A stretch of 64,000 bases of DNA from Aeoliella mucimassa (GTDB lineage: Bacteria; Planctomycetota; Planctomycetia; Pirellulales; Lacipirellulaceae). Shown one piece after another: positions 10,534 to 24,266 of the stretch (position 1 is its first letter; each line of letters begins with the position of its first letter). A program made the position numbers and the translations under genes. The stretch lies in NCBI RefSeq assembly GCF_007748035.1, contig NZ_CP036278.1, positions 186,001-250,000 of the forward strand. Reading direction: 5' to 3'. The notes under the pieces were generated by a model. That model did no database searches and was not told where the DNA came from. It saw nothing but the letters and a program-made list of their open reading frames with translations.

Positions 10534-10854
10534 CTACTTGCTGCTGAACTCCTGAAGGGTCAATTCCTTTGCCCGCGAAATGGGTACCGAGAGCGTAGTG
10601 CCCTCGCCATCGAGCCACCGAACCTGGCCGGTGAGCTTATCCTTTTGGTTGTTGATCTCTGCCACGGATTCGTCGTAGTTGATGTACGACTTTTCCGAAC
10701 GCTGCTCGGCCGAGTAAAGGTTGTACAGTCCGTAGAGACCGAAAATCAAAACCGTGGTGATGATCACCGATACCAAACCCCAGGTAACGAGGGCCTGAAC
10801 ATCGATGTCGTCGCCAGGAGTGACGTCAGCGGCAGTGTTGGTGGTTTCGGACAT
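10534..10854 (-). CDS. Small one-TM protein of the alternative complex III/oxidase cluster
   Basis: A 106-aa protein with a polar N-terminus, one membrane helix (about residues 22-46) and a soluble C-terminal arm containing VRWLDGEGTTLSVPISRAKELTL. From memory, small one-TM proteins with a WxD...PIxxAMxL-like arm occur beside SCO and cox genes in other phyla; I cannot check this. The start is ATG at 10854 (TTG at 10860 is the alternative). It sits 84 bp after actF and 60 bp before the SCO gene. It could be an extra subunit of complex III or an assembly factor. Confidence 0.75.
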   Translation of the reverse strand: MSETTNTAADVTPGDDIDVQALVTWGLVSVIITTVLIFGLYGLYNLYSAEQRSEKSYINYDESVAEINNQKDKLTGQVRWLDGEGTTLSVPISRAKELTLQEFSSK

Positions 10855-10938
10855 GGTCAAACCGACAGGACAGGGTGTGTAGTGGTGTATTGGATTTTAG
10901 CGCGTCAGTGGGAGGTATCAAACGATACGGACCAGCGA

Positions 10939-12192
10939 CTAGTGGTTTTCGAACGCGAGCGAGTCGGCCAGGCGGGGGTCGCGAACCGGCACCAGCCAGT
11001 TGCCCGAGGCAATGTACATGAGCGATGCCGCGTAGAGCAGGCCAACGCCCGCCATGGTTCCCGCGTAGATCACGATGCTTTTAAAGCCGATATCCCAGCT
11101 AGTTAACTCAGGCTCAGGGGCAATGATGTAGTACAGGTCGAACCAGTGCATCACCAGCATATAGATACCCCAGCCAGCCAGCAGTGTCTTTTGCCGGCGG
11201 ACAAAGCGCGACATGATGCCGAGGAACGGGATGATCAGGTGGAACAGGAACAGAAGTCCGGTCGCCCAACCAAGTCCGGTGTTCGTGGGATCGATGTGAC
11301 GCACTGCGTACCATTGCACTTCTTCAGGGATCGCCGCGTACCAGATCAGCAGGAACTGACTGAACGCGATGTAGCCCCAGAAGAACACAAAGCCGAACAG
11401 CAACTTACCAAGATCATGGCGATGCTCTTCGGTAATGGTATGCGTCAAAATGTCGCGGGACTGCAAACGCCAGACAACCACCGACAGTAGTGCGAAGATC
11501 GATACCGCACAGCCAGCGAAGTAATAGACGCCGAAGATGGTGCTGAACCAGGTAGGGTTCAGGGTCATCAGCCAGTCCATCGAGGCGAAGTTGATGGTCA
11601 AAGCGAACACCAGCATGGCAGGGCCGCTCCACCAACGCAGCGGTGCCATCGGTTCGTTGTCGCTAGCACGATCCTGTGCGACCGAGCGAGTGTAGTAGTA
11701 GCGGGCGATCAAGAACCAGACCACGAAATAGAAGACTTGCCGACCGACGAAGAACGTGGGATCGAGCCAAATCTGCTTCGGTTCCGCCAGCTTGGCTAAT
11801 TCCGCAGGGGGAGCCCAAGGATACAGTTCGGCGTTGCCGCTGAAGATCAGTGCGAGGATGGCGATGAAGAACAATCCGCAAACGCCGATGCCCATGGAAA
11901 TGATCTCGCCAAGTCGGCGAAGCACCACGCCCCAGCGAGCACCGGTAAGGTGCTGCACGACCACGAAGAACAAACCACCGAGCGAAATGCTGGTGCAGTA
12001 AACCACTGCAATCAGGTACGCGTGCCAGAACACCGACGAGCTGTCGCTGCTGCTCCAGAACGCGGTACCACCCAGGGCGAGCGCACCGAGAATCAACAAC
12101 GGCCCAAAAGCGATCCGCTTGAGATCGGGATTGGCCCGCCGACGCTCGGTGCTATCGTTGATCCAGGTATCGATGGAAGTCGTATGTGCCAT
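10939..12192 (-). CDS. actF: Alternative complex III subunit ActF (quinol-oxidising membrane subunit)
   Basis: A 417-aa polytopic NrfD/PsrC-like membrane protein with about ten helices. It matches ActF, the second quinol-binding-type subunit of alternative complex III. Family-like stretches include NPTWFSTIFGVYYFAG and LFGFVFFWGYIAFSQFLLIWY followed by NIPEE-like IPEEVQWY. In the known complex ActF pairs with ActC in the membrane. It follows the ActD-ActE fusion by 81 bp. Identification rests on these motifs and on gene order. Confidence 0.92.
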   Translation of the reverse strand: MAHTTSIDTWINDSTERRRANPDLKRIAFGPLLILGALALGGTAFWSSSDSSSVFWHAYLIAVVYCTSISLGGLFFVVVQHLTGARWGVVLRRLGEIISMGIGVCGLFFIAILALIFSGNAELYPWAPPAELAKLAEPKQIWLDPTFFVGRQVFYFVVWFLIARYYYTRSVAQDRASDNEPMAPLRWWSGPAMLVFALTINFASMDWLMTLNPTWFSTIFGVYYFAGCAVSIFALLSVVVWRLQSRDILTHTITEEHRHDLGKLLFGFVFFWGYIAFSQFLLIWYAAIPEEVQWYAVRHIDPTNTGLGWATGLLFLFHLIIPFLGIMSRFVRRQKTLLAGWGIYMLVMHWFDLYYIIAPEPELTSWDIGFKSIVIYAGTMAGVGLLYAASLMYIASGNWLVPVRDPRLADSLAFENH

Positions 12193-12273
12193 GTTTATTC
12201 GACTGATTGAACGTAGGGCGGGAAGCCCGCCAGCACGCTTAAAGGAGGATGGAGTAAGTACTGTCCAGGTAAG

Positions 12274-13911
12274 TTACTTGAGCGAGGCCAGTTCTTGTTC
12301 ACTAAGTTCATCGGGAGTTACTAGGCGGCTCTTCTGTAGTGCTTTGATGTACAACACAATCGCCCAGCGGTCTTTCACCGAGATTTGCTGCTTGTAACCT
12401 GCCATGCGGCCACGCATCGGGGTGCCGTCCTTGGTCCAGTCGCCAATGTTGCCATTGCTGATGGTGTCGAACAGTTGGCCAACCGGGTACTTCACCACTG
12501 CTTCGTTATGAATGGAAGTAGGAGGCGCCCAGGTGGCGAGCTGCTCGCGGGCGATGGCACGCTGGTGCACGAGCCCGTCGCCGTCGCCGGCGTAACCGTG
12601 GCACACCGCACAGTAGATGTTGTATTGACGCTCGCCGCGCTCCATGAGGTCGCTGTCGACGGTAATGGCCTCGGGGAACTCGCTCACCCAGTTGTAGTGG
12701 GGAGCCGCAGGGGCTTCGGCCTCACCACCCTCGGCAGGGGCCGCTTCGTCGGTCGCGGGTTGCGATTCTTCCGCAGTCGGCTCTTCGGCGGGGGCTTCGT
12801 CCGCAGGTTCTGCGGCTGGCTCGGCTGCAGGTTCTTCCTGCATGTCGGTCGATTTCTCGGCGGGAGCTTCAGTGGTTTCGTCCGCTGGCTGGTCAGCAGA
12901 CTCCTCCTCAGCTGGCTCCTCGGCGGGGGCTTCGTCGGCGTCAGCGGGAGTCTCTTCGGCAGGCTCTTCCGCGGGAGGCTGTTCGCCGGTGCCTTCTTCT
13001 TGCAGCAGCAAGGCGGTCTCGAAGGTTGGCTCGCTAGCAGGGATGTAGCCAAGCTCCAGGGCCGGATCAATCACACCGCGCCCGCGAGCGACGGTTCCTT
13101 CGACTGGCAATCGTGCCGAACGACCATCCTTGAACAACGAATCGGGGATGGTGGTCTGGGCTTTGTACTTGGGTTGGTAGTCCATGTCCCACCAGATCGA
13201 CAGCCGTGGCGTCGACGTGTGAACGTTGCGGTTCATGGCGACCAGGCCGAGCGGAATCAAACCGGCGACCATCAGCACGGCTCCAACCGGTACGATCCAG
13301 CTTGGCATTGGAGTGGTCGGTTGGTCGTAGAGTGCTTCGACATGCACCGCCCCGATGGCTTCGAACGCCGAGGTAATCGACTCGGTGGCAAACTGAGGAT
13401 CGTCTTCCTCGATCAGCAGGAAGAACTTGTCGTTGGTCGCCCGGGTGAACCGCTCGTTGCGGAACAGCGGGTTTGAGAACTTCGGCAGTTTATTGAATGC
13501 AATCATGCCCAGGAACGCGGTGAACGCACTGAACAGCACGATCAGTTCGAACGTCACGGGAATGTTGGCTGGCAAACTCCAGGAAGGCTTACCGCTGATG
13601 CCGTAGTCGTAACCGCTGAGCGGAAATGGCGCTTCGAAAGCGTTCATGTACCACTGCATCAACAGGGCGACAGCACACCCCGTGAGACCGGCACCCAGCA
13701 CCACCCAGGGAAGGATGGGCTTCGGCGCAGCCAGGGCGTCGTCGATGCCGTGCACCGGGAACGGCGAGTAGGCTTCGACCTTGCGGTAGCCCTTTTCGCG
13801 AATCGCACGCGCTCCGGCCACGAGTTGCTCGGGGCCAGCAAACTCGCCGAGCACCCCAATGACCTTGGGCTCGTACTTGGCGGGTTCGGGTTTAGTATCG
13901 TGATGGGACAT
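12274..13911 (-). CDS. Fused ActD-ActE: DUF3341 membrane protein joined to a monohaem cytochrome c
   Basis: A 545-aa protein. Residues 1 to about 225 are the ActD (DUF3341) module with two central helices (about 67-89 and 117-138) and another at about 200-222. Residues from about 318 to 412 are a linker built almost only of Glu, Ala, Pro and Asp. Residues from about 415 to the end are a cytochrome c domain with haem site CAVCH (Cys434, Cys437, His438) and an axial-Met candidate in GTPMRGRMAGYKQQI, matching ActE. The ATG at 13911 (MSHHDTKPE) is preferred over the upstream in-frame start at 13950. In well-studied complexes ActD and ActE are separate proteins, so this single chain is noteworthy. 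Confidence 0.9.
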   Translation of the reverse strand: MSHHDTKPEPAKYEPKVIGVLGEFAGPEQLVAGARAIREKGYRKVEAYSPFPVHGIDDALAAPKPILPWVVLGAGLTGCAVALLMQWYMNAFEAPFPLSGYDYGISGKPSWSLPANIPVTFELIVLFSAFTAFLGMIAFNKLPKFSNPLFRNERFTRATNDKFFLLIEEDDPQFATESITSAFEAIGAVHVEALYDQPTTPMPSWIVPVGAVLMVAGLIPLGLVAMNRNVHTSTPRLSIWWDMDYQPKYKAQTTIPDSLFKDGRSARLPVEGTVARGRGVIDPALELGYIPASEPTFETALLLQEEGTGEQPPAEEPAEETPADADEAPAEEPAEEESADQPADETTEAPAEKSTDMQEEPAAEPAAEPADEAPAEEPTAEESQPATDEAAPAEGGEAEAPAAPHYNWVSEFPEAITVDSDLMERGERQYNIYCAVCHGYAGDGDGLVHQRAIAREQLATWAPPTSIHNEAVVKYPVGQLFDTISNGNIGDWTKDGTPMRGRMAGYKQQISVKDRWAIVLYIKALQKSRLVTPDELSEQELASLK

Positions 13912-13968
13912 AGTCGTATGCGTGGTAATTAAGCGTGCCGCGATGGGCACCCATAAAGTCGTGAACGA

Positions 13969-15408
13969 TTAATGGTGGTCCGCCAGGTCGGGGTGATGGG
14001 CCTGCTCGTGGGCCATCACGCCTTTGACTTCCGCCATGGCTACGATTGGTAGGAATCGCAGGAACAGCAGGAACAGCGTAAAGAACAATCCAAAGCTGCC
14101 GATCAGCATGCCGTAGTCGACCCAGGTCGGGCTAAAGGCATTCCAGCTACTCGGCAGAGCGGTTCGTTCGAGGGTGGTGACCACAATCACGTACCGTTCG
14201 AACCACATGCCGATGTTCACAAAGATCGACACGATGAACATCAATATTGGGGTGGAACGGAACTTCTTGAACCAGAACAACTGCGGCATGAACACATTGC
14301 AGATGAACATCGTGTAATAAGCGGGCCACTGCAGACCGAACATGCGGTTGATGAACGCGTCTTGCTCGCCGGCGACACCGCTGTACCAGGCCATGAAGAA
14401 TTCGGTGGTGTAACCGAGGCCGACCATGGTGCCGGTGGCTAGCAGAATCTTGCAGATGTTCTCCAGGTGCTGGTCGGTCACTACGTGTTGGAGTCCGTAC
14501 CATTTGCGACACGGAACCATCAGCGTGATCACCATCGCAAAACCACTGAACACCGCACCCGCGACGAAGTAGGGTGGGAAGATCGTGGTGTGCCAACCAG
14601 GTAGCTGGCTCACGGCAAAGTCGAAGCTCACGATCGTGTGCACCGACAACACCAGCGGAGCGGCCAAGGCCGACAGCAAGGTGTAAGCCTTTTCGTACAC
14701 ACGCCATTGCGATGCGCTGCCGGTCCAACCCAGCGAAGCGATGCCGTAAGCGAGTTGGCGGATCTTGCCATTCGCCCGGTCACGCAACGTGGCGAGATCG
14801 GGAATCATGCCCATGTACCAGAACACGAGCGACACCGAAGCATAGGTACCCACCGCGAAGACGTCCCACAACAGCGGACTGCGGAAGTTGGGCCACATGT
14901 ACAAGTGCGTGGTCGGTAGCGGGAACAGGAAGTACGCAAACCAAACGCGACCAATATGGATACCGGGGAACGTACCGGCGCAAACCACCGCGAAGATGGT
15001 CATCGCTTCGGCAAAGCGGTTGATACTGGTCCGCCAGTTCTGGCGGAAGATAAACAGAATGGCCGAAATCAGCGTACCCGCGTGACCAATACCGACCCAG
15101 AACACGAAGTTCACGATCGGAAAGGCCCAGAAGATCGGGCTCGTGTTACCCCACACACCAACACCGGTGAAGATCAGGTAAGCGATCAACGCCGAGAACA
15201 TGCCAGCCAGTGAAGCACTAATGAAGAAGCTGAACAACCAAGCGGTCGGAGTCTTTTGGACTTCCTGCTCGTTGATCGCGCAGATCGATTCGGTGACCGA
15301 CTCGTAAGTCTGGCCCTTCTCCACAAGCGGCGGATTCACCCACCGGGGATCTTTTTGATCAGCGACCGGTACCGGACCGCCATTCACTACGTAGTCAGCC
15401 GTTGCCAT
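13969..15408 (-). CDS. actC: Alternative complex III subunit ActC (NrfD-like quinol-binding subunit)
   Basis: A 479-aa NrfD/PsrC-family membrane protein with about ten helices, the quinol-binding partner of ActB in alternative complex III. Recognisable stretches include [28 protein letters not shown] and [11 protein letters not shown], with the usual long loop before [15 protein letters not shown]. The C-terminal tail is His-rich ([14 protein letters not shown]). The start at 15408 (MATADYVV) is 14 bp after the actB stop; the longer frame from 15447 would overlap actB and lacks family support. It transfers electrons from quinol to the iron-sulfur chain of ActB. Confidence 0.95.
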   Translation of the reverse strand: MATADYVVNGGPVPVADQKDPRWVNPPLVEKGQTYESVTESICAINEQEVQKTPTAWLFSFFISASLAGMFSALIAYLIFTGVGVWGNTSPIFWAFPIVNFVFWVGIGHAGTLISAILFIFRQNWRTSINRFAEAMTIFAVVCAGTFPGIHIGRVWFAYFLFPLPTTHLYMWPNFRSPLLWDVFAVGTYASVSLVFWYMGMIPDLATLRDRANGKIRQLAYGIASLGWTGSASQWRVYEKAYTLLSALAAPLVLSVHTIVSFDFAVSQLPGWHTTIFPPYFVAGAVFSGFAMVITLMVPCRKWYGLQHVVTDQHLENICKILLATGTMVGLGYTTEFFMAWYSGVAGEQDAFINRMFGLQWPAYYTMFICNVFMPQLFWFKKFRSTPILMFIVSIFVNIGMWFERYVIVVTTLERTALPSSWNAFSPTWVDYGMLIGSFGLFFTLFLLFLRFLPIVAMAEVKGVMAHEQAHHPDLADHH

Positions 15409-15422
15409 AAGGTTCGCTCGTA

Positions 15423-18770
<3,348 letters not shown>

Positions 18771-18818
18771 AGGTTCTACGTGTCGAGAACGCGGGTTAGC
18801 CGCGAGCGAAAGCGAAGG

Positions 18819-19529
18819 TTAGCGATGGCAGGTCGAGCAGTTGGTGCTGGCGTTGATGTTGGGGTACATCTTTTCCATTTCCTGCCGATGGGCTTCCATG
18901 CTGGCTGGATCATTGGGATCGGGACCACCGGTCCACGCCAGGTTGGTAATCTCGCTCTGGGGACGAAGACGTGGCACTGGGTCGCGATGGCAGTCGAGGC
19001 AGAAGCCCATCGAAAGCGACTTGTCCTGCCAAACTTGATCCATCGTGTCGATGCGGCCGTGGCACTCCACGCAGCCAACACCGCGATTCACGTGGGCCGC
19101 GTGATTGAAGTACACATAGTCGGCCAGGTCGTGCACACGTTCCCACTCCACCGGCTCGCCGGTAGCAAAGCTCTGCCGCACAGGGGCCAGCTTCAAGCTG
19201 TCGGCAAACACCGCGGTGTACTTGGTACTGCCGCTGGCATCGACGCCGCTATGGCACTTGATGCAAGTGCTAGTGGGCGGAATGGCCGCATGTGCGGCAT
19301 CTTCCACCGTGTTGTGGCAGTACCGGCAGTCGAACTTCAGATCGCCCGCATGCACACGGTGGCTGAATGGCACCGGCTGCTCGGGCATGTATCCGACATT
19401 CAGCGTGGTCGGAAGCGTGAAATATGCGTAGACAAAGGCGCCGTAAGCCACCCCTGCACCAGCCCCCAGGCCGATCAGAATGACTAGTCGATTGACCCAG
19501 CTCGGAAAGTGAAAACGGTCCACAGGCAC
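18819..19529 (-). CDS. actA: Alternative complex III subunit ActA (pentahaem cytochrome c)
   Basis: A 236-aa protein with an N-terminal membrane anchor (about residues 14-38). It has exactly five haem-binding motifs: CRYCH, CIKCH, CVECH, CLDCH and the terminal CSTCH. This is the haem count known for ActA, which passes electrons on towards the monohaem subunit and the oxidase. The start is GTG at 19529, with AGGTT just upstream; another GTG two codons later is possible. It is the first structural gene of the block, 238 bp downstream of the response regulator. Confidence 0.93.
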   Translation of the reverse strand: MPVDRFHFPSWVNRLVILIGLGAGAGVAYGAFVYAYFTLPTTLNVGYMPEQPVPFSHRVHAGDLKFDCRYCHNTVEDAAHAAIPPTSTCIKCHSGVDASGSTKYTAVFADSLKLAPVRQSFATGEPVEWERVHDLADYVYFNHAAHVNRGVGCVECHGRIDTMDQVWQDKSLSMGFCLDCHRDPVPRLRPQSEITNLAWTGGPDPNDPASMEAHRQEMEKMYPNINASTNCSTCHR

Positions 19530-19767
19530 AACCTATGTGCGAATAAAATGTTCGTAGCCAGCACCACCCCCGGGCAAGAATTTGCAACCAAGAAGGCGGG
19601 AGCGGGGCCAATATCCAACGTTAAGAGCACACAGTAAACCCGAAGATTGCCTGTAAGCCAACCCTGGTCTGTGCGAAAATGCTCGCCGTGTGCTCAGTAG
19701 GATAGCGATTATGCGTGTAGATGTGACTGCGCGGTAAAACGTCACACCCAAATGGGGGGGGTGGTGG

Positions 19768-20292
19768 CTACGGGGCGAGCTTCTTGAGTTTCCGCTGCAG
19801 AGTCCGCCGAGGGATGTCGAGCAGCGTGGCCGCGCGGCTTAGGTTGCCGTCGCAGTCGGAGAGCACCTGCTGGATGTGGTTCCACTCCGCCTCGGCAAGC
19901 GATGGGGGATGGAACTCGTCGGTCGTCTCGGCGTGCAGCGCCGGCATCGCGTCGAACGCCGCCAGCACCTGGTCGGCATCGGCCGGCTTGGTGACATAGC
20001 CGACTGCGCCTTCCCGCATTGCATCGACCGCATTCGCGATGCTGCCGTAGCCGGTGAGCATAACCACCCGGGTTTCGGGCGACTTTTCCCGAACTAGCTT
20101 GAGTAGCGTCAGGCCCGAACCCCCGGGCATCCGCAGGTCGAGCACCGCTCGCTGGGGCCGCAGGCTCTCAAGGCGGTCGACCGCTTCTTCGTAGGTCGAG
20201 GCTTCAACGACCTCGAATTCGCGGGCGGCGAGCGCGCGGCCCATTCGCTCGCGAAGTAGCTCGTCGTCGTCCACTAGCAGCAGTTGTTCCAT
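19768..20292 (-). CDS. regA: RegA/PrrA/ActR-type redox response regulator
   Basis: A 174-aa response regulator. The receiver domain has the acidic pocket at VDDDE and the phosphorylation site Asp52 in VLDLRMPGGSGL, with Lys in VTKPAD. A short linker leads to a Fis-type helix-turn-helix ending IPRRTLQRKLKKLAP, closely matching the HTH of the RegA family. These regulators control respiratory and energy genes in response to redox state. Its gene lies 45 bp after a RegB-like kinase and immediately upstream of the alternative complex III genes on the same strand. Control of that operon is therefore the obvious inference. Confidence 0.92.
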   Translation of the reverse strand: MEQLLLVDDDELLRERMGRALAAREFEVVEASTYEEAVDRLESLRPQRAVLDLRMPGGSGLTLLKLVREKSPETRVVMLTGYGSIANAVDAMREGAVGYVTKPADADQVLAAFDAMPALHAETTDEFHPPSLAEAEWNHIQQVLSDCDGNLSRAATLLDIPRRTLQRKLKKLAP

Positions 20293-20337
20293 GATTCCCG
20301 TTATTTCGATAAGTAGACTGGATAGTCTACATTTACT

Positions 20338-21663
20338 TTAATCAGTTGTAGGCAACAGGACCACTGCTTGGGTACCAGATCCCCTGGTCGAGTGAATTTG
20401 CAGTTGGCCCCCTAGGCGTTCGACCACGCTGCGAGCGAGAAAAAGCCCTAAACCCATGCCTTGGCCGGGCTGTTTGGTGGTGAAGAACGGGTCGCCCGCC
20501 CGGGCGAGTACCTCGGGGCTCATGCCACCACCGCGGTCGATGATGGTGAGTTTTACGCTGTTTTCGGCCGGTTCTGCTAGTACTGTCACCACATCGGTCG
20601 AAGCATCAAGGCCGTTTTGCACCAGCCCGCGGAGCGCCTGGGAGAGGGCGACCTGCAGCACATGCAGCTTGGCCTCGGCGGCTCCCGCGCGGGGCTCGAA
20701 CGTCACTCGCTCGGGGGTGGCGAGCTCGCTGGTGATCGCCTCGACCAACTGGCGGACCGTGATTTCTTTCGGCGCTTCGCCGATCGACTGCCCTGCGTCG
20801 TACGACATGCGATGCAGGATGCTGCGGCATCGCTCGATCTCACGACGCACCAGTGCCAGGTCGTCGGCAATGCCAGCCGGCAGATCGCGGCCGGCCAGTT
20901 CGCGTTGCACCTCGTTGGCCACCACCGCAATGGTCGACAGAGGGGTCGCCAGCTCGTGGGCCGCCCCGGCTGCCAGGGTGCCGAGGGCCTCGAGCTTCTC
21001 GCTGCGTGCGCGTTCGATCTCGGCCCGGCGGCGAGCTTGCTGGCTCGCCCGCAACTCGCCGGTAAGGCGGGTCATGAACCACACGATCACGCCGGAAGCT
21101 GCGATCAAGGCAACCAGGTCGCCGGTTGCAGCGAGCGGAAGCGTTTGTCCCACTCCGGTGCTGGTGAGCCGAGCAGGGTCGCTTAGCACCGGGACCTGCC
21201 AGTGACGCCAGAACAGGAAGCCCATCGCCAGGCAGGCGGCGACTTCCAGCAGCCAGGCCTTGGCGGGTTCCAGTAGCACTCCCGCGAGTGCCAGGTTAAC
21301 GAAGTAAAACACTACGAACGGATTGGTTGGCCCGCCGGTCATGAACAGCATGGCCGACAGCACCAGCAGGTCGAGCAGCATCACGCCGGTGATGACGAAC
21401 GACGATTGGCGAATGGCGATCTGTGGTTCGCTCGCGGCCCAGCGCACCCAGCCGGCCAGCGCGATGTTCGTCGCCGCGGTCACGGCCAACGCACACAGCA
21501 GCGGAACGACCGGCAGGTGGATCTCTAGTCCGAAAACAACAATGCCGATGGTGCCTAGCTGCCCCACAATGGCCACCCACCGCAGTTTCACCAACCACGG
21601 GGCGTTCACCGCTAATCGCGTGGCGGGGAAGTCGGTCGTAGGGGCGTTGGTCGACACAGGCAT
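20338..21663 (-). CDS. regB: RegB/PrrB-type redox sensor histidine kinase
   Basis: A 441-aa kinase with about six membrane helices. The GGPTNPF motif near residue 110 matches the quinone-sensing GGxxNPF of RegB. The H-box GAAHELATPLSTIAVVANE carries His236. A cysteine follows in EIERCRSIL (Cys279), the position of the RegB redox box cysteine. The catalytic domain has GGGMSPEVLARAGDPFFTTK and GQGMGLGLFLAR. I prefer ATG at 21663 to the upstream TTG at 21672. The substrate is the adjacent regulator. Both quinone and thiol sensing elements appear conserved, so it probably reports on the quinone pool used by the downstream respiratory genes. Confidence 0.92.
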   Translation of the reverse strand: MPVSTNAPTTDFPATRLAVNAPWLVKLRWVAIVGQLGTIGIVVFGLEIHLPVVPLLCALAVTAATNIALAGWVRWAASEPQIAIRQSSFVITGVMLLDLLVLSAMLFMTGGPTNPFVVFYFVNLALAGVLLEPAKAWLLEVAACLAMGFLFWRHWQVPVLSDPARLTSTGVGQTLPLAATGDLVALIAASGVIVWFMTRLTGELRASQQARRRAEIERARSEKLEALGTLAAGAAHELATPLSTIAVVANEVQRELAGRDLPAGIADDLALVRREIERCRSILHRMSYDAGQSIGEAPKEITVRQLVEAITSELATPERVTFEPRAGAAEAKLHVLQVALSQALRGLVQNGLDASTDVVTVLAEPAENSVKLTIIDRGGGMSPEVLARAGDPFFTTKQPGQGMGLGLFLARSVVERLGGQLQIHSTRGSGTQAVVLLPTTD

Positions 21664-21925
21664 CGGTTCCAAGTGGTTAGCAGTTGGGGCTCAAGCAAAG
21701 CATAGGTCATGGCGAATTGCCCCGGTGAGTTGGGCACGGCCATTCAGCGTTCGCCGCTGCTGGTTTGCTTTGCATCCACTCTATGGTTTCGTTGGGCTTG
21801 CCGGACCGCAATAGGGTGCCTGGTGGGATAGAGGCGGCAAAAATTTGCATCCCCACCGACAATGCGGCACAATAACGCGTATCCCTCCTTTGCTGACGTT
21901 ACCCCTCCTGCCCAACGTCCGAATC

Positions 21926-24238
21926 ATGATTACTACTCGTCGACGACTGCGTGGTGGTCTTATTGTATTGCTGGTCGCTCTCGGTATCTGTCCGGTGGTT
22001 AGCCAGTATGCGTTTGCCAACGATCTCGGTAAGCAAATCTACGCCGATCAATGCGCTCACTGCCATGGTGAGCAAGGTCGTGGAACCGAAGACTATCCTT
22101 CGCCGCTCGAGGGAGAGCTTTCCTCGTTGCAACTGGCCGAGCAAGTACGGCTGACGATGCCGGAAGACAATCCCGAGTCGCTCACGCGCGACGAAGCCCG
22201 CGCGGTTGCCGATTACGTGCATGGCAGCTTTTATTCGGCGATTGCTCAAGCCCGCGACCAGCAAGCCCGAGTCGAGTTGGCCCGCCTCACCGTGCGTCAG
22301 TACCGCCGCGTGGTGGCCGACCTGGTGGAGAGTTTTCAGTACCACACCAATTGGAATCAACCTGGTGGGCTGGAAGCAATGTACTTCAATGGGCATCAAC
22401 CTCAGTGGGGCGACAAAGCGGTGCTGAAGCGCGTCGACCCGACAGTCGACTTCGACTTTGGAACCGAGGTGCCCGTTGCCGAGTGCGAGAACCCTCAAGA
22501 GTATTCGATGCGTTGGACCGGTTCGGTACTGGCCGGCGAAACCGGTTGGCACGAGTTTGTCGTGACCACCGACCAGGCGTTTCGGTTGTTTGTGAACGAC
22601 AATGAAAAGGCGATGATCGACGCTTGGGTGAAGAGCGGCGACGACACCGAGTTTCGCGCGAAGGTCTACCTGATGGGCGGACGCGCGTATCCCATCAAGC
22701 TCGAGTTCTCTCGCGGCAACCAAGGGGTGCAGGATAAGAACCTCAAGGACAAGTTCCAGAAGACCACGCCCGCTTCGGTGCATCTGCAGTGGGTGCCGCC
22801 GCATGGGGCGATGACCGTCATTCCTTCGCGGATGCTCTCGCCGGCCAGCTCGCCGGAGTCGTTTGTTTGCACCACGCCGTTCCCGCCCGATGATCGCAGT
22901 TACGGATGGGAACGTGGTACCACCACCTCGCGGCAATGGTTCGAAGCGGTCACTTCCGCGGCGATCGAAACCACCAACTACGTCGCCGATCATCTGAATC
23001 GTCTGGCCAATACCAAGGACGATGACGAAGCGCGCGCTGAGAAGCTCAAGACGTTTTGCGCTCAGTTTGTCGAACGCGCGTTGCGACGTCCGCTCGACGA
23101 AGACCTTCGTCTGTTCTACGTCGATCGCCATTTCGCGGAAGTCGACGACCCCGAAGTCGCGACTCGACGGGTGTTGTTGATGACACTCACCTCCGCCCGC
23201 TTCCTGTTCCGCGAAGCCTCCGGCGGCACGCCGCTCGACGACACGGCCGCGCGGCTGTCGTTCACGCTGTGGGACTCGCTGCCCGACAACGAACTCCGCG
23301 AAGCCGCCAGCGAAGAGCGACTCGCCAGCGACGAGCAACTACGCGATCAGGCGGAGCGAATGCTGTCCGACTTGCGGGCGCACTGGAAGATTCGGCAGTT
23401 CCTGTTCACTTGGTTGCACGTGGATATGGATGTCGATCTGCACAAAGACTCCCAGCGTTTTCCTGATTTCGATGCGGCGATCGTCGGCGACTTGCGAACG
23501 TCGCTCGATCTGGCGATCGACGACATCGTGTGGTCCGAGGCTTCGGACTATCGCCAGTTGTTCCTCGACGACCATGTGTTTCTCAACAACCGCCTGGCCA
23601 AGTTCTATGGTGTCGATCCGGCCGAAGATGGTGGGTTCGCCAAGATCGAACTCGACGCGGGCCGGCGGGCCGGGGTGCTTACCCATCCTTACGTGATGAG
23701 CAACTTCGCCCATACCGACATGACCTCGCCGATCCACCGCGGGGTGTTCCTGGTGCGTGGCGTGCTAGGCCAGCCACTCAAGCCGCCACCCGAGGCCGTG
23801 GCTCCGCTGCCGATTGATCTGCATCCCGACCTCACCACGCGCGAGCGGGTGACCTTGCAAACCAAGCCGCCGAGCTGCATGACTTGTCATCATGTGATTA
23901 ACCCACTCGGGTTCGTGTTCGAGCGGTTCGATGCCGTGGGGCGCTGGCGCGACACCGAGCGCGACAAGCCGATCGACGATCGCGCCGAATACCAACCAGC
24001 CGATGCTCCGTTGGTGGAGTTCGCTGGTGCTCGCGATATGGCCCAGTACCTGGCCAAGAGCGACGAAGCTAGTCACGCGTTCGTAGAGCAAATGTTCCGC
24101 TTCCTGGTTCAGCAGCCGGTGCAAGCGTATGGTCCCGAGGTCGAGCAGCAACTGCATCAGTCGTTCGTCGACAACGGGTATTCCATTCGCAAGTTAGCGG
24201 TCGAAATCGCCGTTGTTGCTGGACGCACAGGTCGATAG
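21926..24238 (+). CDS. Secreted cytochrome c / DUF1592-family protein with PA14-like domain
   Basis: A 770-aa secreted planctomycete protein. A signal peptide (about residues 8-31) is followed by a cytochrome c domain with CAHCH and a PA14-like beta domain (about 150-280). DUF1587/DUF1595, DUF1592 and DUF1588 regions follow; the DUF1588 part holds [20 protein letters not shown], a second CxxCH. A DUF1585 tail ends the protein. I chose ATG at 21926 because it directly precedes the signal peptide; the frame opens at 21845 without support. It is followed 28 bp later by a DUF1552 gene, its standard partner. Such pairs are thought to act outside the cell membrane in electron transfer or polymer use, but the biochemical role is unproven. 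Confidence 0.92.
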   Translation: MITTRRRLRGGLIVLLVALGICPVVSQYAFANDLGKQIYADQCAHCHGEQGRGTEDYPSPLEGELSSLQLAEQVRLTMPEDNPESLTRDEARAVADYVHGSFYSAIAQARDQQARVELARLTVRQYRRVVADLVESFQYHTNWNQPGGLEAMYFNGHQPQWGDKAVLKRVDPTVDFDFGTEVPVAECENPQEYSMRWTGSVLAGETGWHEFVVTTDQAFRLFVNDNEKAMIDAWVKSGDDTEFRAKVYLMGGRAYPIKLEFSRGNQGVQDKNLKDKFQKTTPASVHLQWVPPHGAMTVIPSRMLSPASSPESFVCTTPFPPDDRSYGWERGTTTSRQWFEAVTSAAIETTNYVADHLNRLANTKDDDEARAEKLKTFCAQFVERALRRPLDEDLRLFYVDRHFAEVDDPEVATRRVLLMTLTSARFLFREASGGTPLDDTAARLSFTLWDSLPDNELREAASEERLASDEQLRDQAERMLSDLRAHWKIRQFLFTWLHVDMDVDLHKDSQRFPDFDAAIVGDLRTSLDLAIDDIVWSEASDYRQLFLDDHVFLNNRLAKFYGVDPAEDGGFAKIELDAGRRAGVLTHPYVMSNFAHTDMTSPIHRGVFLVRGVLGQPLKPPPEAVAPLPIDLHPDLTTRERVTLQTKPPSCMTCHHVINPLGFVFERFDAVGRWRDTERDKPIDDRAEYQPADAPLVEFAGARDMAQYLAKSDEASHAFVEQMFRFLVQQPVQAYGPEVEQQLHQSFVDNGYSIRKLAVEIAVVAGRTGR

Positions 24239-24266
24239 CCTTTCCTACACTTTGGGGAGTTTCGCG

